64,000 bases of DNA from positions 310,001 through 374,000 of the forward strand of contig CBDFKC010000003.1 in NCBI GenBank assembly GCA_965248685.1, read 5' to 3'. Both the position numbers and the translations under genes were made by a program. The notes under the pieces are model-generated. The model was not told where the DNA came from. It ran no database searches and worked only from the letters and a program-made list of their open reading frames with translations. The stretch is from VYFG01 sp965248685. GTDB lineage: Bacteria > Pseudomonadota > Gammaproteobacteria > Arenicellales > Poriferihabitantaceae. Positions 34,381 to 42,584 of this stretch are shown here, piece by piece (the stretch's first letter is position 1; every line of letters starts with the position of its first letter).

Positions 34381-35553
34381 TCAGGGAGTTTGGTCGCCGC
34401 ATAACCTGGCAAGATACCTGTTGAACTGCCACAAGTTTCGTTCTATTGGATGATAGGTACCGGTAGGCAAAATCGGTGACCGGGTACCCTGGTGCAACGC
34501 TTCAACTAACACCTTGTCCTCGTCATTTGCCACATCTATATAGTTTTTTATTTCGCCTAGCCAGCGTTCGTAGTCGTCGGTGGCAACGTCATCCAATACT
34601 TCTGGTGGAATCGCCACTCCCCAGGTTGCCCGCATTTGATCGGTACCAATCGGCTGCACCGTGATATACCAGAGATAATCCGGCATCAGGGTAACCAGAT
34701 GACATGGGAATACACAGAAATCAACCATCATCCTGCGCCACTCTCCCTGTAGTCGATCATTCGCTGAATGGGCCGCCCCGGCGCCGCTATCTGCGGCCTG
34801 GGCGGCTCGATGATAACCATAGTAGTCACTGTCTTCGCCGCAAATGTATGCCTCCAACGGTTTATCGTGCTGGGCAAAGGTTTTTCCGTGGGCCACGGGA
34901 ACGTGATAACTCTCGGTGAAATTCTCTACCAGATTTTTCCAGTTGGCATTCCAGATCATGGTTTCTCGAATAACGGAACGGTAACAAGCCATGTCGTATC
35001 TACCGACCACCTGCTCCGTCAATGGCGCCAGCACTTCCGCCAGGCGAGTCGCCGGTTTTTCCGTCAGGGAAACATAAATAAACCCTTGCCAGATTTCCCA
35101 GGGCAATTCCCGCAATCGGTGCCGAGATAAATCTTCCCCGGGTTTCATATCCATATAGGGCGCACCGATAAGTTTTCCACTGCTATCATAGGTCCAACCA
35201 TGGTAACGACAGCTAAATCGTTTAGATGACCCCGAGTCTTTGGACAACAGACAGGCGAAACGATGGGCACAGGCATTGACGAATGCCCTTATTTCTCCGT
35301 CTTTTTGCCGCATGGCAAATACCGGAACGTCAGCGATTTGATGGGTCAGGTAATCTCCATGTTGAGGGATTTCATCTTCCCGCCCGAGACAAATCCACTC
35401 CTGGCCAAAAACTCTTTCGATCTCATGCTGAAAAAATTCCCGGGAGTGGTGAACGGCGGGAGGGATTGGTACTGCCTTTTCGAACGGCAGTTTGGCGACA
35501 TGGTGGAGTTGCTTTAAAACGGTTATCAGGGGGACGCTAGAATTGGGGTTCAT
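34381..35553 (-). CDS. Rieske-type oxygenase alpha subunit, quaternary-amine demethylase-like
   Basis: The 390-residue product has the Rieske 2Fe-2S motif as Cys95-Ala-His97 (NACAHRFACLL) and Cys115-x2-His118 (CRYHGWTY), and the mononuclear iron site in LVENFTESYHVPVAH with His217 and His222 and an Asp probably in NDEDKVLVEA. The sequence style, with a long EFFQHEIERVFGQEWICLGR start, is that of glycine betaine / carnitine / stachydrine monooxygenases. ATG 35553 fits the family start better than the upstream alternative. A reductase partner is not in the window. It faces the OYE-type demethylase gene, with which it could form a two-step N-demethylation route. Confidence 0.9.
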   Translation of the reverse strand: MNPNSSVPLITVLKQLHHVAKLPFEKAVPIPPAVHHSREFFQHEIERVFGQEWICLGREDEIPQHGDYLTHQIADVPVFAMRQKDGEIRAFVNACAHRFACLLSKDSGSSKRFSCRYHGWTYDSSGKLIGAPYMDMKPGEDLSRHRLRELPWEIWQGFIYVSLTEKPATRLAEVLAPLTEQVVGRYDMACYRSVIRETMIWNANWKNLVENFTESYHVPVAHGKTFAQHDKPLEAYICGEDSDYYGYHRAAQAADSGAGAAHSANDRLQGEWRRMMVDFCVFPCHLVTLMPDYLWYITVQPIGTDQMRATWGVAIPPEVLDDVATDDYERWLGEIKNYIDVANDEDKVLVEALHQGTRSPILPTGTYHPIERNLWQFNRYLARLCGDQTP

Positions 35554-35690
35554 TTTGTATCTGAGTGAACTTGCTGGCTTGGATATTATCACCTGGAGTA
35601 TTTAAAGCGTTGAGTAGCAGTGGAAAACTTAATGCACCGAGTTCTGTTGTGCAGAATGACGATGAGGGCGGTCAAGTTCTACGGCACTCG

Positions 35691-35715
35691 TCATGCCGGC
35701 AGAGCCGGTATCCAG
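35691..35715. repeat. REP-like palindrome
   Basis: TCATGCCGGCAGAGCCGGTA followed by TCCAG contains an inverted repeat CCGGC/GCCGG around a 3-base loop and resembles the widespread 'GTCATGCCGGC...CCGG.ATCCAG' intergenic repeats. A related pair lies at 50167-50257. Confidence 0.55.
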
Positions 35716-35801
35716 TCAAAAAACGTGCGTAGCACATAACACTCTTTCCGCGCATTTTGATGATGGCCTACAGGGCTTACTAGAAGAACAAAGCCACAAA
35801 G

Positions 35802-35830
35802 TTGCCCCAGACCTGTAATCCTCCTACAAT
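35802..35830 (+). promoter_or_regulatory. Probable promoter of efp
   Basis: TTGCCC (35802-35807) and TACAAT (35825-35830) are separated by 17 bases. The transcript would start near 35837, giving a leader of about 25 bases to the ATG at 35862. Confidence 0.65.
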
Positions 35831-35861
35831 CGCGCCTCCCTTTTTAGCCCTGGACCCTGTC

Positions 35862-36422
35862 ATGAAAATTTCAGCATTTGAAGCACGCGTAGGCAATTTA
35901 CTGGAATACCAGGGAAAACTGTGGCGGGTTCACAAGAAGAATCACGTGAAACCAGGGAAAGGCGGAGCATTTGTCCAGATGGAGATGAAGAGTATCGGTG
36001 ATGGCACCAAGCTTAACGAGCGTTTCCGTTCCGAAGACAAAGTCGAAAAAGCCCATGTCGAGCCACGCCAGATGCAATTCCTGTATAGCGAAGGCGACTC
36101 CTACATATTCATGGATAATGATTCATTCGAGCAGATGACCATGGCGGCGGAAGACCTGGAAGAGCAGACGCCCTATTTGTTACCTAATACAGACGTTCAG
36201 ATCAACTTCCATAACGATAACCCCATCGGTGTCGAGCTCCCCGCAAACGTAATCCTTGAGGTAACTGAAACCGAAGCAGTGGTAAAGGGCCAGACCGCAG
36301 CCAGTGGTGGTAAGCCAGCGCTGCTGGAAACCGGACTTAAGGTCACGGTTCCCCAATTCGTCAATGCTGGAGAAAAAATTAAGGTAAACACCGATACCGG
36401 GGACTACGTCGAACGGGCCTGA
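35862..36422 (+). CDS. efp: Elongation factor P, alphaproteobacterial type
   Basis: EF-P rescues ribosomes stalled at proline runs. The 186-residue product has the three beta-barrel domains, with the modified-loop motif HVKPGKGGAF in which Lys33 would carry the modification. The wording of the sequence (GTKLNERFRSEDKVEKAHVE, the VVKGQTAASGGKP block, the YVERA end) is closer to alphaproteobacterial EF-P than to the E. coli form (VKPGKGQAF, GLKGDTAGTGGKP). ATG 35862 is the normal start. No epmA/epmB gene is near. The gene is convergent with the GT41 operon and its stop is 21 bases from that operon's end. Confidence 0.96.
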   Translation: MKISAFEARVGNLLEYQGKLWRVHKKNHVKPGKGGAFVQMEMKSIGDGTKLNERFRSEDKVEKAHVEPRQMQFLYSEGDSYIFMDNDSFEQMTMAAEDLEEQTPYLLPNTDVQINFHNDNPIGVELPANVILEVTETEAVVKGQTAASGGKPALLETGLKVTVPQFVNAGEKIKVNTDTGDYVERA

Positions 36423-36443
36423 TCGTGATCTCGCGATTAGTCT

Positions 36444-38501
36444 CTAACCGGATTTAAGCGCATCCTCAAAAAACTGCTCTAACGCCTGGATTACCACGGG
36501 ATCACCAAACAGGTTATCCCGTATCTGGTCGATGTGGTTTTTCACCTCAGCGTAATAAACCGGATCGGTAGCGAGTCTGGTCGCCAGCGATACGTACTCG
36601 GCCTCATCCTGGCAAATTAGCTGGTCGAGACCGTGAAGTTTCAGGATCGCCCAGGTGTGCCGTCCCCGCATGGTATTTCCCGGCATGGTTATAACCGGGG
36701 TTCCGTGAACCAGGGTCTCGAAAGTGGTATTGCAGCCGGACCAGAAGCTGGTGTCGAGCATCACGTCGGCGTGCTCATTCACATAGCAAAACTCAGCCTT
36801 GCCCAGGCGCGGCAACATCAGGCATTGCTGGGCAAAATTGAGTCCATAGGATTCGCAGACATTTTCCAGTCGATCACGAAAAGTTTGATTTATGTCGGCC
36901 CGCTTCGACTGGATAAACCAAATCTCTGAATCAGGTACCGCCTGCAGAATGCGCCCGAACAAATAATCATGTCGCGGCATCATTTTCAGAACATTCTGGG
37001 AGCACAGAAATACGGTTTTTGGCCGGGGTCGCCCTTCCAAAGCAGCGGGGGCACGATACTGATCTGGTAACCCAGGTGGAATTTGGGATATCCCCAAATT
37101 AGGCAGCTGTATCAGGGTTTCGCTATAGTGCTCCTGCCCATTCTTCGGCTCCATCAACTCGCTGCTGAGATAATAGTCAATGGATGGCAGACCTGAGGTA
37201 ACCGGATGACCCCAGCTGGTGCACTGCACCGGGGCCAGACGCAAGGGTGCCAGCTTATGCACCACCGGCTCCATGCCAATTCCTGGATAAACCAGGATGT
37301 CTAGTTGGTCCTCGAGGATTTGCTGGCGTATTTTACCGACGTTGGCCACAAACGGTCGATAGTTCTCCACCAGCTGACTCATACGGGTAGTCGCCTGATC
37401 CTGGTAAGGACTCAGGGGATAGCCAAATACTTCGAATCGCTCTGAATTCAGATCAGTTATCCAGGCACCGTGGGTCTTGTAGTTTGAATGCGTAAAAAAA
37501 CAACCCCAGGAAGCAAACCCCACTCGAATACGTCTGTTATCACCCGGATGCTGCGGCACCATCGGCTGCATAAATTTCCCGAACGATTGCTGCATTATGG
37601 AGTTGAATAAAGCGCCATAGGGTCGCTGCACTTCCATATCATTTTCCGACTGATAATGGATTTCAAAATTAGTCAGTTTTTCAGCGCAGCGATGGGCCTG
37701 TTTTTTCTCCTCGGGTCCGAGTTGATCAAACATTTTTGAAATCGATTCCAGGCCTGTTAAATATTGTTTGCGACTGGCAACAAGATCCTGTTCGGTTCGG
37801 TATATCGTGGAAATGGTGAGTTGTTTCGACCATTGGAAACTGAATGAGTCCGGCCGAATTTCCACTGCCTTGTCGAACCAGGACATCGCCCTTTCCCGGT
37901 CTCCCTGATATACCAGGGTCTGACCCAGTCGGTTATAACTATTGGCCAGGCTGTGAGCGCTAATATTGCCTCCGGCGACAAGTTGATTGAAGCGATCAAG
38001 ATCCCCTTTCATCGCCATCAAATAGAGCAACTCTTCGCAGACCTTGGGTGAATCCGGATTCAGTACCAGGGCGTCCTCGTAGTGTAGGATCGCGGGCTCA
38101 AAGTCCATCAGCTTTTTATACAATCTTGCTATATTCAGGTGGGACTTGACCGTGGGCCGCAACGAAATGGACTGCTGGTAGCAGGCTATACCCTGCTGAA
38201 ATAAACCCAGTTCGCCGAAATGGTGTCCGCAGCGAAATTGGATCCAGCGAACTTTTTTATGTCGATCTCCCAGGTTTTCCAGAGCATTGGTAAGCGCCGC
38301 TACGTCTTCCTTTTTACCCGCCTGGATTAGAGTCAAAATGCCGTGGAGTGACAAATCTGGCACTTTCATCAAATCGATTACGCTCCGGCACAGCGCCAGG
38401 GACTGCTCCCGGGTTTCCGAATCCTGATTCAACTCATTGATCAAATCAACAACTTCAGCAATTTCAGTACTCGTAATCGGTTCCTGTTGCTTGAGCTCCA
38501 T
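36444..38501 (-). CDS. TPR protein with O-GlcNAc transferase-like (GT41/SPINDLY) catalytic domain
   Basis: The 685-residue product has TPR-like helical repeats in the first 300 residues (ACYQQSISLRPTVKSHLNIA, ILHYEDALVLNPDSPKVCEE, QGDRERAMSWFDKAVEIRPD) and a GT41-type catalytic half: RRIRVGFASWGCFFTHSNYK, LAPVQCTSWGHPVTSGLPSI, DYYLSSELMEP, HYSETLIQLPN, and DTSFWSGCNTTFETLVHGTP followed by ITMPG near the sugar-nucleotide site. GT41 enzymes attach a sugar from a nucleotide donor to Ser/Thr (or, in HMW1C types, to Asn). It is the last of a three-gene operon, 6 bases after the DUF3726 gene. The acceptor is unknown; the two partners are candidates. Confidence 0.88.
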   Translation of the reverse strand: MELKQQEPITSTEIAEVVDLINELNQDSETREQSLALCRSVIDLMKVPDLSLHGILTLIQAGKKEDVAALTNALENLGDRHKKVRWIQFRCGHHFGELGLFQQGIACYQQSISLRPTVKSHLNIARLYKKLMDFEPAILHYEDALVLNPDSPKVCEELLYLMAMKGDLDRFNQLVAGGNISAHSLANSYNRLGQTLVYQGDRERAMSWFDKAVEIRPDSFSFQWSKQLTISTIYRTEQDLVASRKQYLTGLESISKMFDQLGPEEKKQAHRCAEKLTNFEIHYQSENDMEVQRPYGALFNSIMQQSFGKFMQPMVPQHPGDNRRIRVGFASWGCFFTHSNYKTHGAWITDLNSERFEVFGYPLSPYQDQATTRMSQLVENYRPFVANVGKIRQQILEDQLDILVYPGIGMEPVVHKLAPLRLAPVQCTSWGHPVTSGLPSIDYYLSSELMEPKNGQEHYSETLIQLPNLGISQIPPGLPDQYRAPAALEGRPRPKTVFLCSQNVLKMMPRHDYLFGRILQAVPDSEIWFIQSKRADINQTFRDRLENVCESYGLNFAQQCLMLPRLGKAEFCYVNEHADVMLDTSFWSGCNTTFETLVHGTPVITMPGNTMRGRHTWAILKLHGLDQLICQDEAEYVSLATRLATDPVYYAEVKNHIDQIRDNLFGDPVVIQALEQFFEDALKSG

Positions 38502-38507
38502 AAATGC

Positions 38508-39188
38508 TCAATCGTTGTCGCTGGTACCGGCGCCGGCGCCGGCGAGACGGGATGCCTCGGTTGCTTCGACGTAAGTGATATGAACGAATTTTTCCAGCTG
38601 ATGCCAGCTGGTCGAATCGACATAACGTGAACCAATCTCTGGTAGAGATCCTGCAACAGGCTCGGGTTGGACCGAGTGCCGATCAAAGGTGATGGTTAAA
38701 TTTGGCGTTGTATCCGGATAAAGCACCTGCTGTTCCTCCGCACCCACCACAGGCTGAGCGCCACAGATTATTTCTACCTCACCCCAAACCAGCGTAGCAA
38801 CACAATTCGCCTGGTTGGCAGCAGTTCCGAGGTAACCGGCACACAGCAAGGGGCAGGCAATATTTTTCAGCTCGATAACGAATTTTTCATTGCTATACGC
38901 AAGGTTCCGCGCATTGATTAAATCCGCTAGTGCCGGACCCGCGATCAACGGAGATAACAACCCATTCGAGCCAGTCCATACTCCCGGCATTTCCCTGGTT
39001 TGAATTGGGTTTCCTTGGGTGTGATCGATTAATTGCAAAACCCGCAGCAGTGTTTTGATCCCATCCAAGTTCATCCATTCAAGCCATCGAATCCCGCGAC
39101 CCGCATCTTCGGCAGACCCCCAGTCGAGTCCTGCGCCACGTACTGCCTTACGACAAGCCTGCTCTATCTGATTAAGTGAGTATTCCAT
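38508..39188 (-). CDS. DUF3726 family protein
   Basis: The 226-residue product starts MEYSLNQIEQACRKAVRGAG followed by LDWGSAEDAGRGIRWLEWMN, the typical N-terminus of DUF3726, a family I recall mostly from Alphaproteobacteria. The middle contains FVIELKNIACPLLCAGYLGT, and the C-terminus is low-complexity (RLAGAGAGTSDND). No catalytic motif is clear. The gene is 12 bases downstream of the 564-residue unknown protein and 6 bases upstream of the GT41 gene, so all three are surely one transcript. No function is known to me. Confidence 0.8.
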   Translation of the reverse strand: MEYSLNQIEQACRKAVRGAGLDWGSAEDAGRGIRWLEWMNLDGIKTLLRVLQLIDHTQGNPIQTREMPGVWTGSNGLLSPLIAGPALADLINARNLAYSNEKFVIELKNIACPLLCAGYLGTAANQANCVATLVWGEVEIICGAQPVVGAEEQQVLYPDTTPNLTITFDRHSVQPEPVAGSLPEIGSRYVDSTSWHQLEKFVHITYVEATEASRLAGAGAGTSDND

Positions 39189-39200
39189 TGGGATCTCCGG

Positions 39201-40895
39201 TCAGGTCGCCTGCAATGGGGGAATTATCCATTGATCCGGCTCCCGGTGATGAAATTCTGATGGATAGGGTGCATCCTGGAACATGGTAATGCGAACCCAG
39301 CGGTCCGACCTGGGATCAAACCGGGTCGCACCGAAATACGACAGCTTGCAGCGCAATAAATCTACCGGCACTATTTCAGCCCCGATCAAATTATCCTGAA
39401 TTTCGGCATAGGGTAGTTTCGCGGTCAACTGCAGTCGTCTTACTGCGCCCCGATGGATCCAGTGTTCCAGCAAAAATTCAGCGAGAGACTGCTCTGGATC
39501 CGTATCCACTAATTGTTTGTGCAAACCGGCAATATCACGCCCAAACGCAAGGGGCTGTTCCTTGTCTACGCCAGGCTCGGTGTAACGCTGGCCCAGGCGT
39601 GGTTCCAGTTTTTCTTCGGAGACATACCAAAACCGGTCGGTTTCAGCAGGGTCAGTAAAATCGATATCGAGAGCCCATTGATAGGACTGCTCGATCAAAT
39701 CCCAGGCCGTTTTCACGGTCATTGATCCATCAATACATTGAAATGGTGCCTCATCAATGACCATATTGTCCGCCAAGTCGTCGACCAGGGTGCCATGGGG
39801 TTCGATGACCAGAGAAACCATTAACTCTTGGCCTTCCAATGATAAACGGGTTTCCGACCATTTGATTAATTGGTCCCATGGCATTGATTGATCCAGCGCC
39901 CCTCCTTCAACTTTTGCCTGAATTGCTGCGATATCGCTGTGTAACCCGATAATTCTTTGCTGCTGTCGCGGATCCACAGTATGCCAATTGGTTACAGCCT
40001 GCTGCATACGCCGCACTATTTGTTTAAATAAATCCGTTTCCTCGGAACCGGCCCGCTTTAGATTTCTCACTCGCATCAACGCAGTTTCCCGATTGTACAT
40101 CCAGGTGTGGATCAGGGCTGGATGGGTAATCAAAAATGGCGCCATCCCAAGGCCCGTTGAGTTGCCCACGCCAAGCCGTGATTTGATGGCTGAATCCATT
40201 TTAACCGCGTTAGCGGGATCTCGTACGGTGGCCATATGCTCAACGATATCGATGGTAAACCAGCGGATCAGCCACACTGCAAGAAGCTCAGGGCGGAAGG
40301 AGCAGGCGAATTCCCGCCGTTCGGTGATGCGCTCGCGATCACCCAAACCATATTTTCCGTTACCATAAACCGCCGTTGTACGCATCAGATATCCAACTTT
40401 TTCGATCATGGATAGGTCCGGTTGCTGCCCCTGGGACAATTGCTCAACCACATGTTCAAACAATCGGACGCTGCGATTTGCCCGAGACAAGACCAGCTCG
40501 CTCTGGCTGCATTGACCAGCTTCCTGTAACGGCACGTTGGCCCCCATGCGTTTTATATCTTGCTCTGTAGGTACACCGTCGAACAGGGCAAAGGTAGCAT
40601 CCCATTGTTCCGCAATAACCCGATCCGAGCGCTTCTCTGGCGGTAGATCATGGGCAAAGCAAACCAGACTGTAATCGTGATCGGGACCAGTTGCCTGGTA
40701 AACCGCGGTACCTACCCCGGCTTCATCGACCTCCCAACGGGTCTGTTTGAAAGTCCACCGATCGCGCTTCAGTTGACGCAATAATGCCCGCATAAAGCTC
40801 AGCCGGGTTTGGTGAAAGCAACCCATTCGATCGAGTTTCATGACCATATTCGGTGGCCGCAGTGACACCGCATTCGATTGGCTGGAAGAATTCAT
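39201..40895 (-). CDS. Large uncharacterised protein, first gene of the DUF3726/GT41 operon
   Basis: The 564-residue product has no signal peptide or membrane segment and no domain that I recognise. Marked segments likely to be conserved are AVYGNGKYGLGDR near 177-189, FRPELLAVWLIRWFTIDIVE near 200-220, and RLGVGNSTGLGMAPFLITHP near 246-266, which have the look of an active-site or ligand-binding region. The many tryptophan and arginine residues and the repeated DRW/DRF pairs are unusual. It is translated from ATG 40895 and followed by DUF3726 after 12 bases. Genes of this pairing probably function together; the reaction is unknown. Confidence 0.7.
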   Translation of the reverse strand: MNSSSQSNAVSLRPPNMVMKLDRMGCFHQTRLSFMRALLRQLKRDRWTFKQTRWEVDEAGVGTAVYQATGPDHDYSLVCFAHDLPPEKRSDRVIAEQWDATFALFDGVPTEQDIKRMGANVPLQEAGQCSQSELVLSRANRSVRLFEHVVEQLSQGQQPDLSMIEKVGYLMRTTAVYGNGKYGLGDRERITERREFACSFRPELLAVWLIRWFTIDIVEHMATVRDPANAVKMDSAIKSRLGVGNSTGLGMAPFLITHPALIHTWMYNRETALMRVRNLKRAGSEETDLFKQIVRRMQQAVTNWHTVDPRQQQRIIGLHSDIAAIQAKVEGGALDQSMPWDQLIKWSETRLSLEGQELMVSLVIEPHGTLVDDLADNMVIDEAPFQCIDGSMTVKTAWDLIEQSYQWALDIDFTDPAETDRFWYVSEEKLEPRLGQRYTEPGVDKEQPLAFGRDIAGLHKQLVDTDPEQSLAEFLLEHWIHRGAVRRLQLTAKLPYAEIQDNLIGAEIVPVDLLRCKLSYFGATRFDPRSDRWVRITMFQDAPYPSEFHHREPDQWIIPPLQAT

Positions 40896-40929
40896 TGCAA
40901 CAAGTCCGAGGCCACAAATAGTAAGTTGA

Positions 40930-41070
40930 GGGGGCTGTGCATAAGTCCTGATGGCTTTGCTTGCCAGTTCTCGCCTGTCATCCTGAGTCTCGCAGACCGC
41001 GACCTGCAGACAACAAGTAGTAGGGATATTTCTCGCTCTAGCTGACCCGTCATGACTTTTGCAAAGGGTG
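40930..41070. repeat. Degenerate copy of an inverted-repeat element
   Basis: The ends (GGGGGCTGTGCATAAGTCCT at the left, GTCATGACTTTTGCAAAG at the right) and the segment TCGCTCTAGCTGACCCGTCA resemble the element at 46864-47041, which has TCGCTCAAGCTGCCCGGTCA. Many positions differ. It fills most of the 350-base gap between the unknown operon and the RNase P RNA gene; the rest of the gap showed nothing else. Confidence 0.4.
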
Positions 41071-41249
41071 GTTAAATATATCCGCCGATATTATATGTTT
41101 GACATCCAAAGTACAGCCCGGATTAAACAATCGAGCAAACAACCTGATCCGTTATGCGATCCTGGTCCGGGAATTCAAGCCTTCAATAGTATTCGCCCAT
41201 AATTTTTTGACTATTCCCTGAACGATTGGTCTATCTGTTTAAATAGTGC

Positions 41250-41603
41250 GGGGAGTCATCCGATAAGCCGGGTTCTGTCGAGAACAGTTATTCATCTGGG
41301 ACGCTTGTCACCAAGCGCCTCAAGCAACCTACCCGGATCCAGCGCGGGCCACGCCTGTCGGATCCCTATTTGGTCTTGCTCCAGGTGGGGTTTACCCTGC
41401 CACTACTGTTGCCAGCAGCGCGGTGCGCTCTTACCACACCATTTCACCCTTACCTTTTAAAAAGGCGGTATATTTTCTGTGGCACTAGCCGTCGGTTCGC
41501 ACCGCCCAGGAATTACCTGGCACCCTGCCCTTTGGAGCCCGGACTTTCCTCCCCACCAGGATACGTATGCACCCTGGTGGAGCAACTGTCTGGATGACTC
41601 CCC
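41250..41603 (-). ncRNA. rnpB: RNase P RNA, type A
   Basis: On the minus strand the RNA starts GGGGAGTCATCCAGACAG and ends CGGCTTATCGGATGACTCCC, so that 12 bases at each end (41592-41603 and 41250-41261) pair perfectly as helix P1. Universally conserved blocks are seen: GGAGGAAAGTCCGGGCTCC, CAGGGTGCCAGGTAA, GGTAAGAGCGCACCG, AAACCCCACCTGGAGCAAG and GACAGAACCCGGCTTATCGG. About 354 bases. It is next to rsmI, as in Pseudomonas. Catalyses 5' maturation of tRNA. Confidence 0.97.
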
Positions 41604-41639
41604 GTTTGGCAGGATAATCGACCCGCCCGGGCAATTCAA
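41604..41639 (-). promoter_or_regulatory. Probable rnpB promoter
   Basis: On the minus strand TTGAAT (complement of 41634-41639), a 17-base gap and TATCCT (complement of 41611-41616) place the start at about 41603-41604, which is exactly the 5' end of the P1 helix. Confidence 0.7.
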
Positions 41640-41667
41640 TAGTTTTACCTAGTCACTCCCATATCTG

Positions 41668-42522
41668 TCAGGGATTTGCAGAGTCCGCTTTCATGGTCAG
41701 ACCAAGTTGGTAAAGATCATTCCGGTTACCTCCGAGCCACTTTGAGGCAATTCTGCTGGCAGATTTGAGAGGTATTTCTTCCAATAACAACTTGAGTAGC
41801 TGTCTGGCTTTTTCCTGATCGAAGTCGGGCTCCCCAGCGCCGTCGATAATAAGTACGAATTCTCCTTTTCGATGGTTATCGTTTTGTCCGATTTGATCCA
41901 GCACCTGACCCGCGCTGCCACTATAGAACTGCTCGAATTTTTTGGTCAGTTCCCGGGCCACAACAATTTTACGCTGACTCCCAAATACCTGGACAATTGC
42001 GCCCAGGCTATCAATAATTCTATGACAAGATTCGTAGCAGACCATGGTACGAGTTTCTCCAGCGAGGCCCTTGAGGAAGCCAAGCCTGGCCGCCGGTTTT
42101 TGCGGTATAAAACCTTCGAAACAAAATTTGTCGGTTGGCAGCCCAGCGGCGCTGAGGGCAGTGATCAAGGCGCATGGGCCCGGTATTGGTGTGACATCGA
42201 TACCGAGTGTTCGCGCCTGATTAACGATCACGTATCCCGGATCGCTGATTAACGGCGTACCGGCATCGCTAATCAAGGCCACATCCTGTCCCTGCTGCAA
42301 TCGGGTAATGATTGCGGGTAATTGTTTTCTCTCGTTGTGATCGTGATAGGCCCAGGTTGGCGTGTTAATCGAAAAATGGTTCAGCAACACGCCAGCGTGT
42401 CTAGTATCTTCTGCGATAATCAAATCGGCTCGGGTTAAAATCTCGATCCCGCGAGAACTGATATCACCTAGATTACCAATGGGGGTTGCCACAATAAAAA
42501 GTGTGCCCGTTTTGCTGTTCAT
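41668..42522 (-). CDS. rsmI: 16S rRNA (cytidine-1402-2'-O)-methyltransferase
   Basis: RsmI methylates the ribose of C1402 in 16S rRNA. The 284-residue product is a tetrapyrrole-methylase-fold protein with LFIVATPIGNLGDISSRGIE at the N-terminus, IIAEDTRHAGVLL, VALISDAGTPLISDPGY and PGPCALITALSAAGLP, all diagnostic of RsmI. It is divergent from lpoA with 62 bases between starts and upstream of rnpB on the same strand. The ATG at 42522 is the standard start. Confidence 0.97.
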   Translation of the reverse strand: MNSKTGTLFIVATPIGNLGDISSRGIEILTRADLIIAEDTRHAGVLLNHFSINTPTWAYHDHNERKQLPAIITRLQQGQDVALISDAGTPLISDPGYVIVNQARTLGIDVTPIPGPCALITALSAAGLPTDKFCFEGFIPQKPAARLGFLKGLAGETRTMVCYESCHRIIDSLGAIVQVFGSQRKIVVARELTKKFEQFYSGSAGQVLDQIGQNDNHRKGEFVLIIDGAGEPDFDQEKARQLLKLLLEEIPLKSASRIASKWLGGNRNDLYQLGLTMKADSANP

Positions 42523-42584
42523 CGACGTGTCTCGTATAATTTGGCCATCACTCTATCATCCAATCGATTCAGGAACCTATCAGA

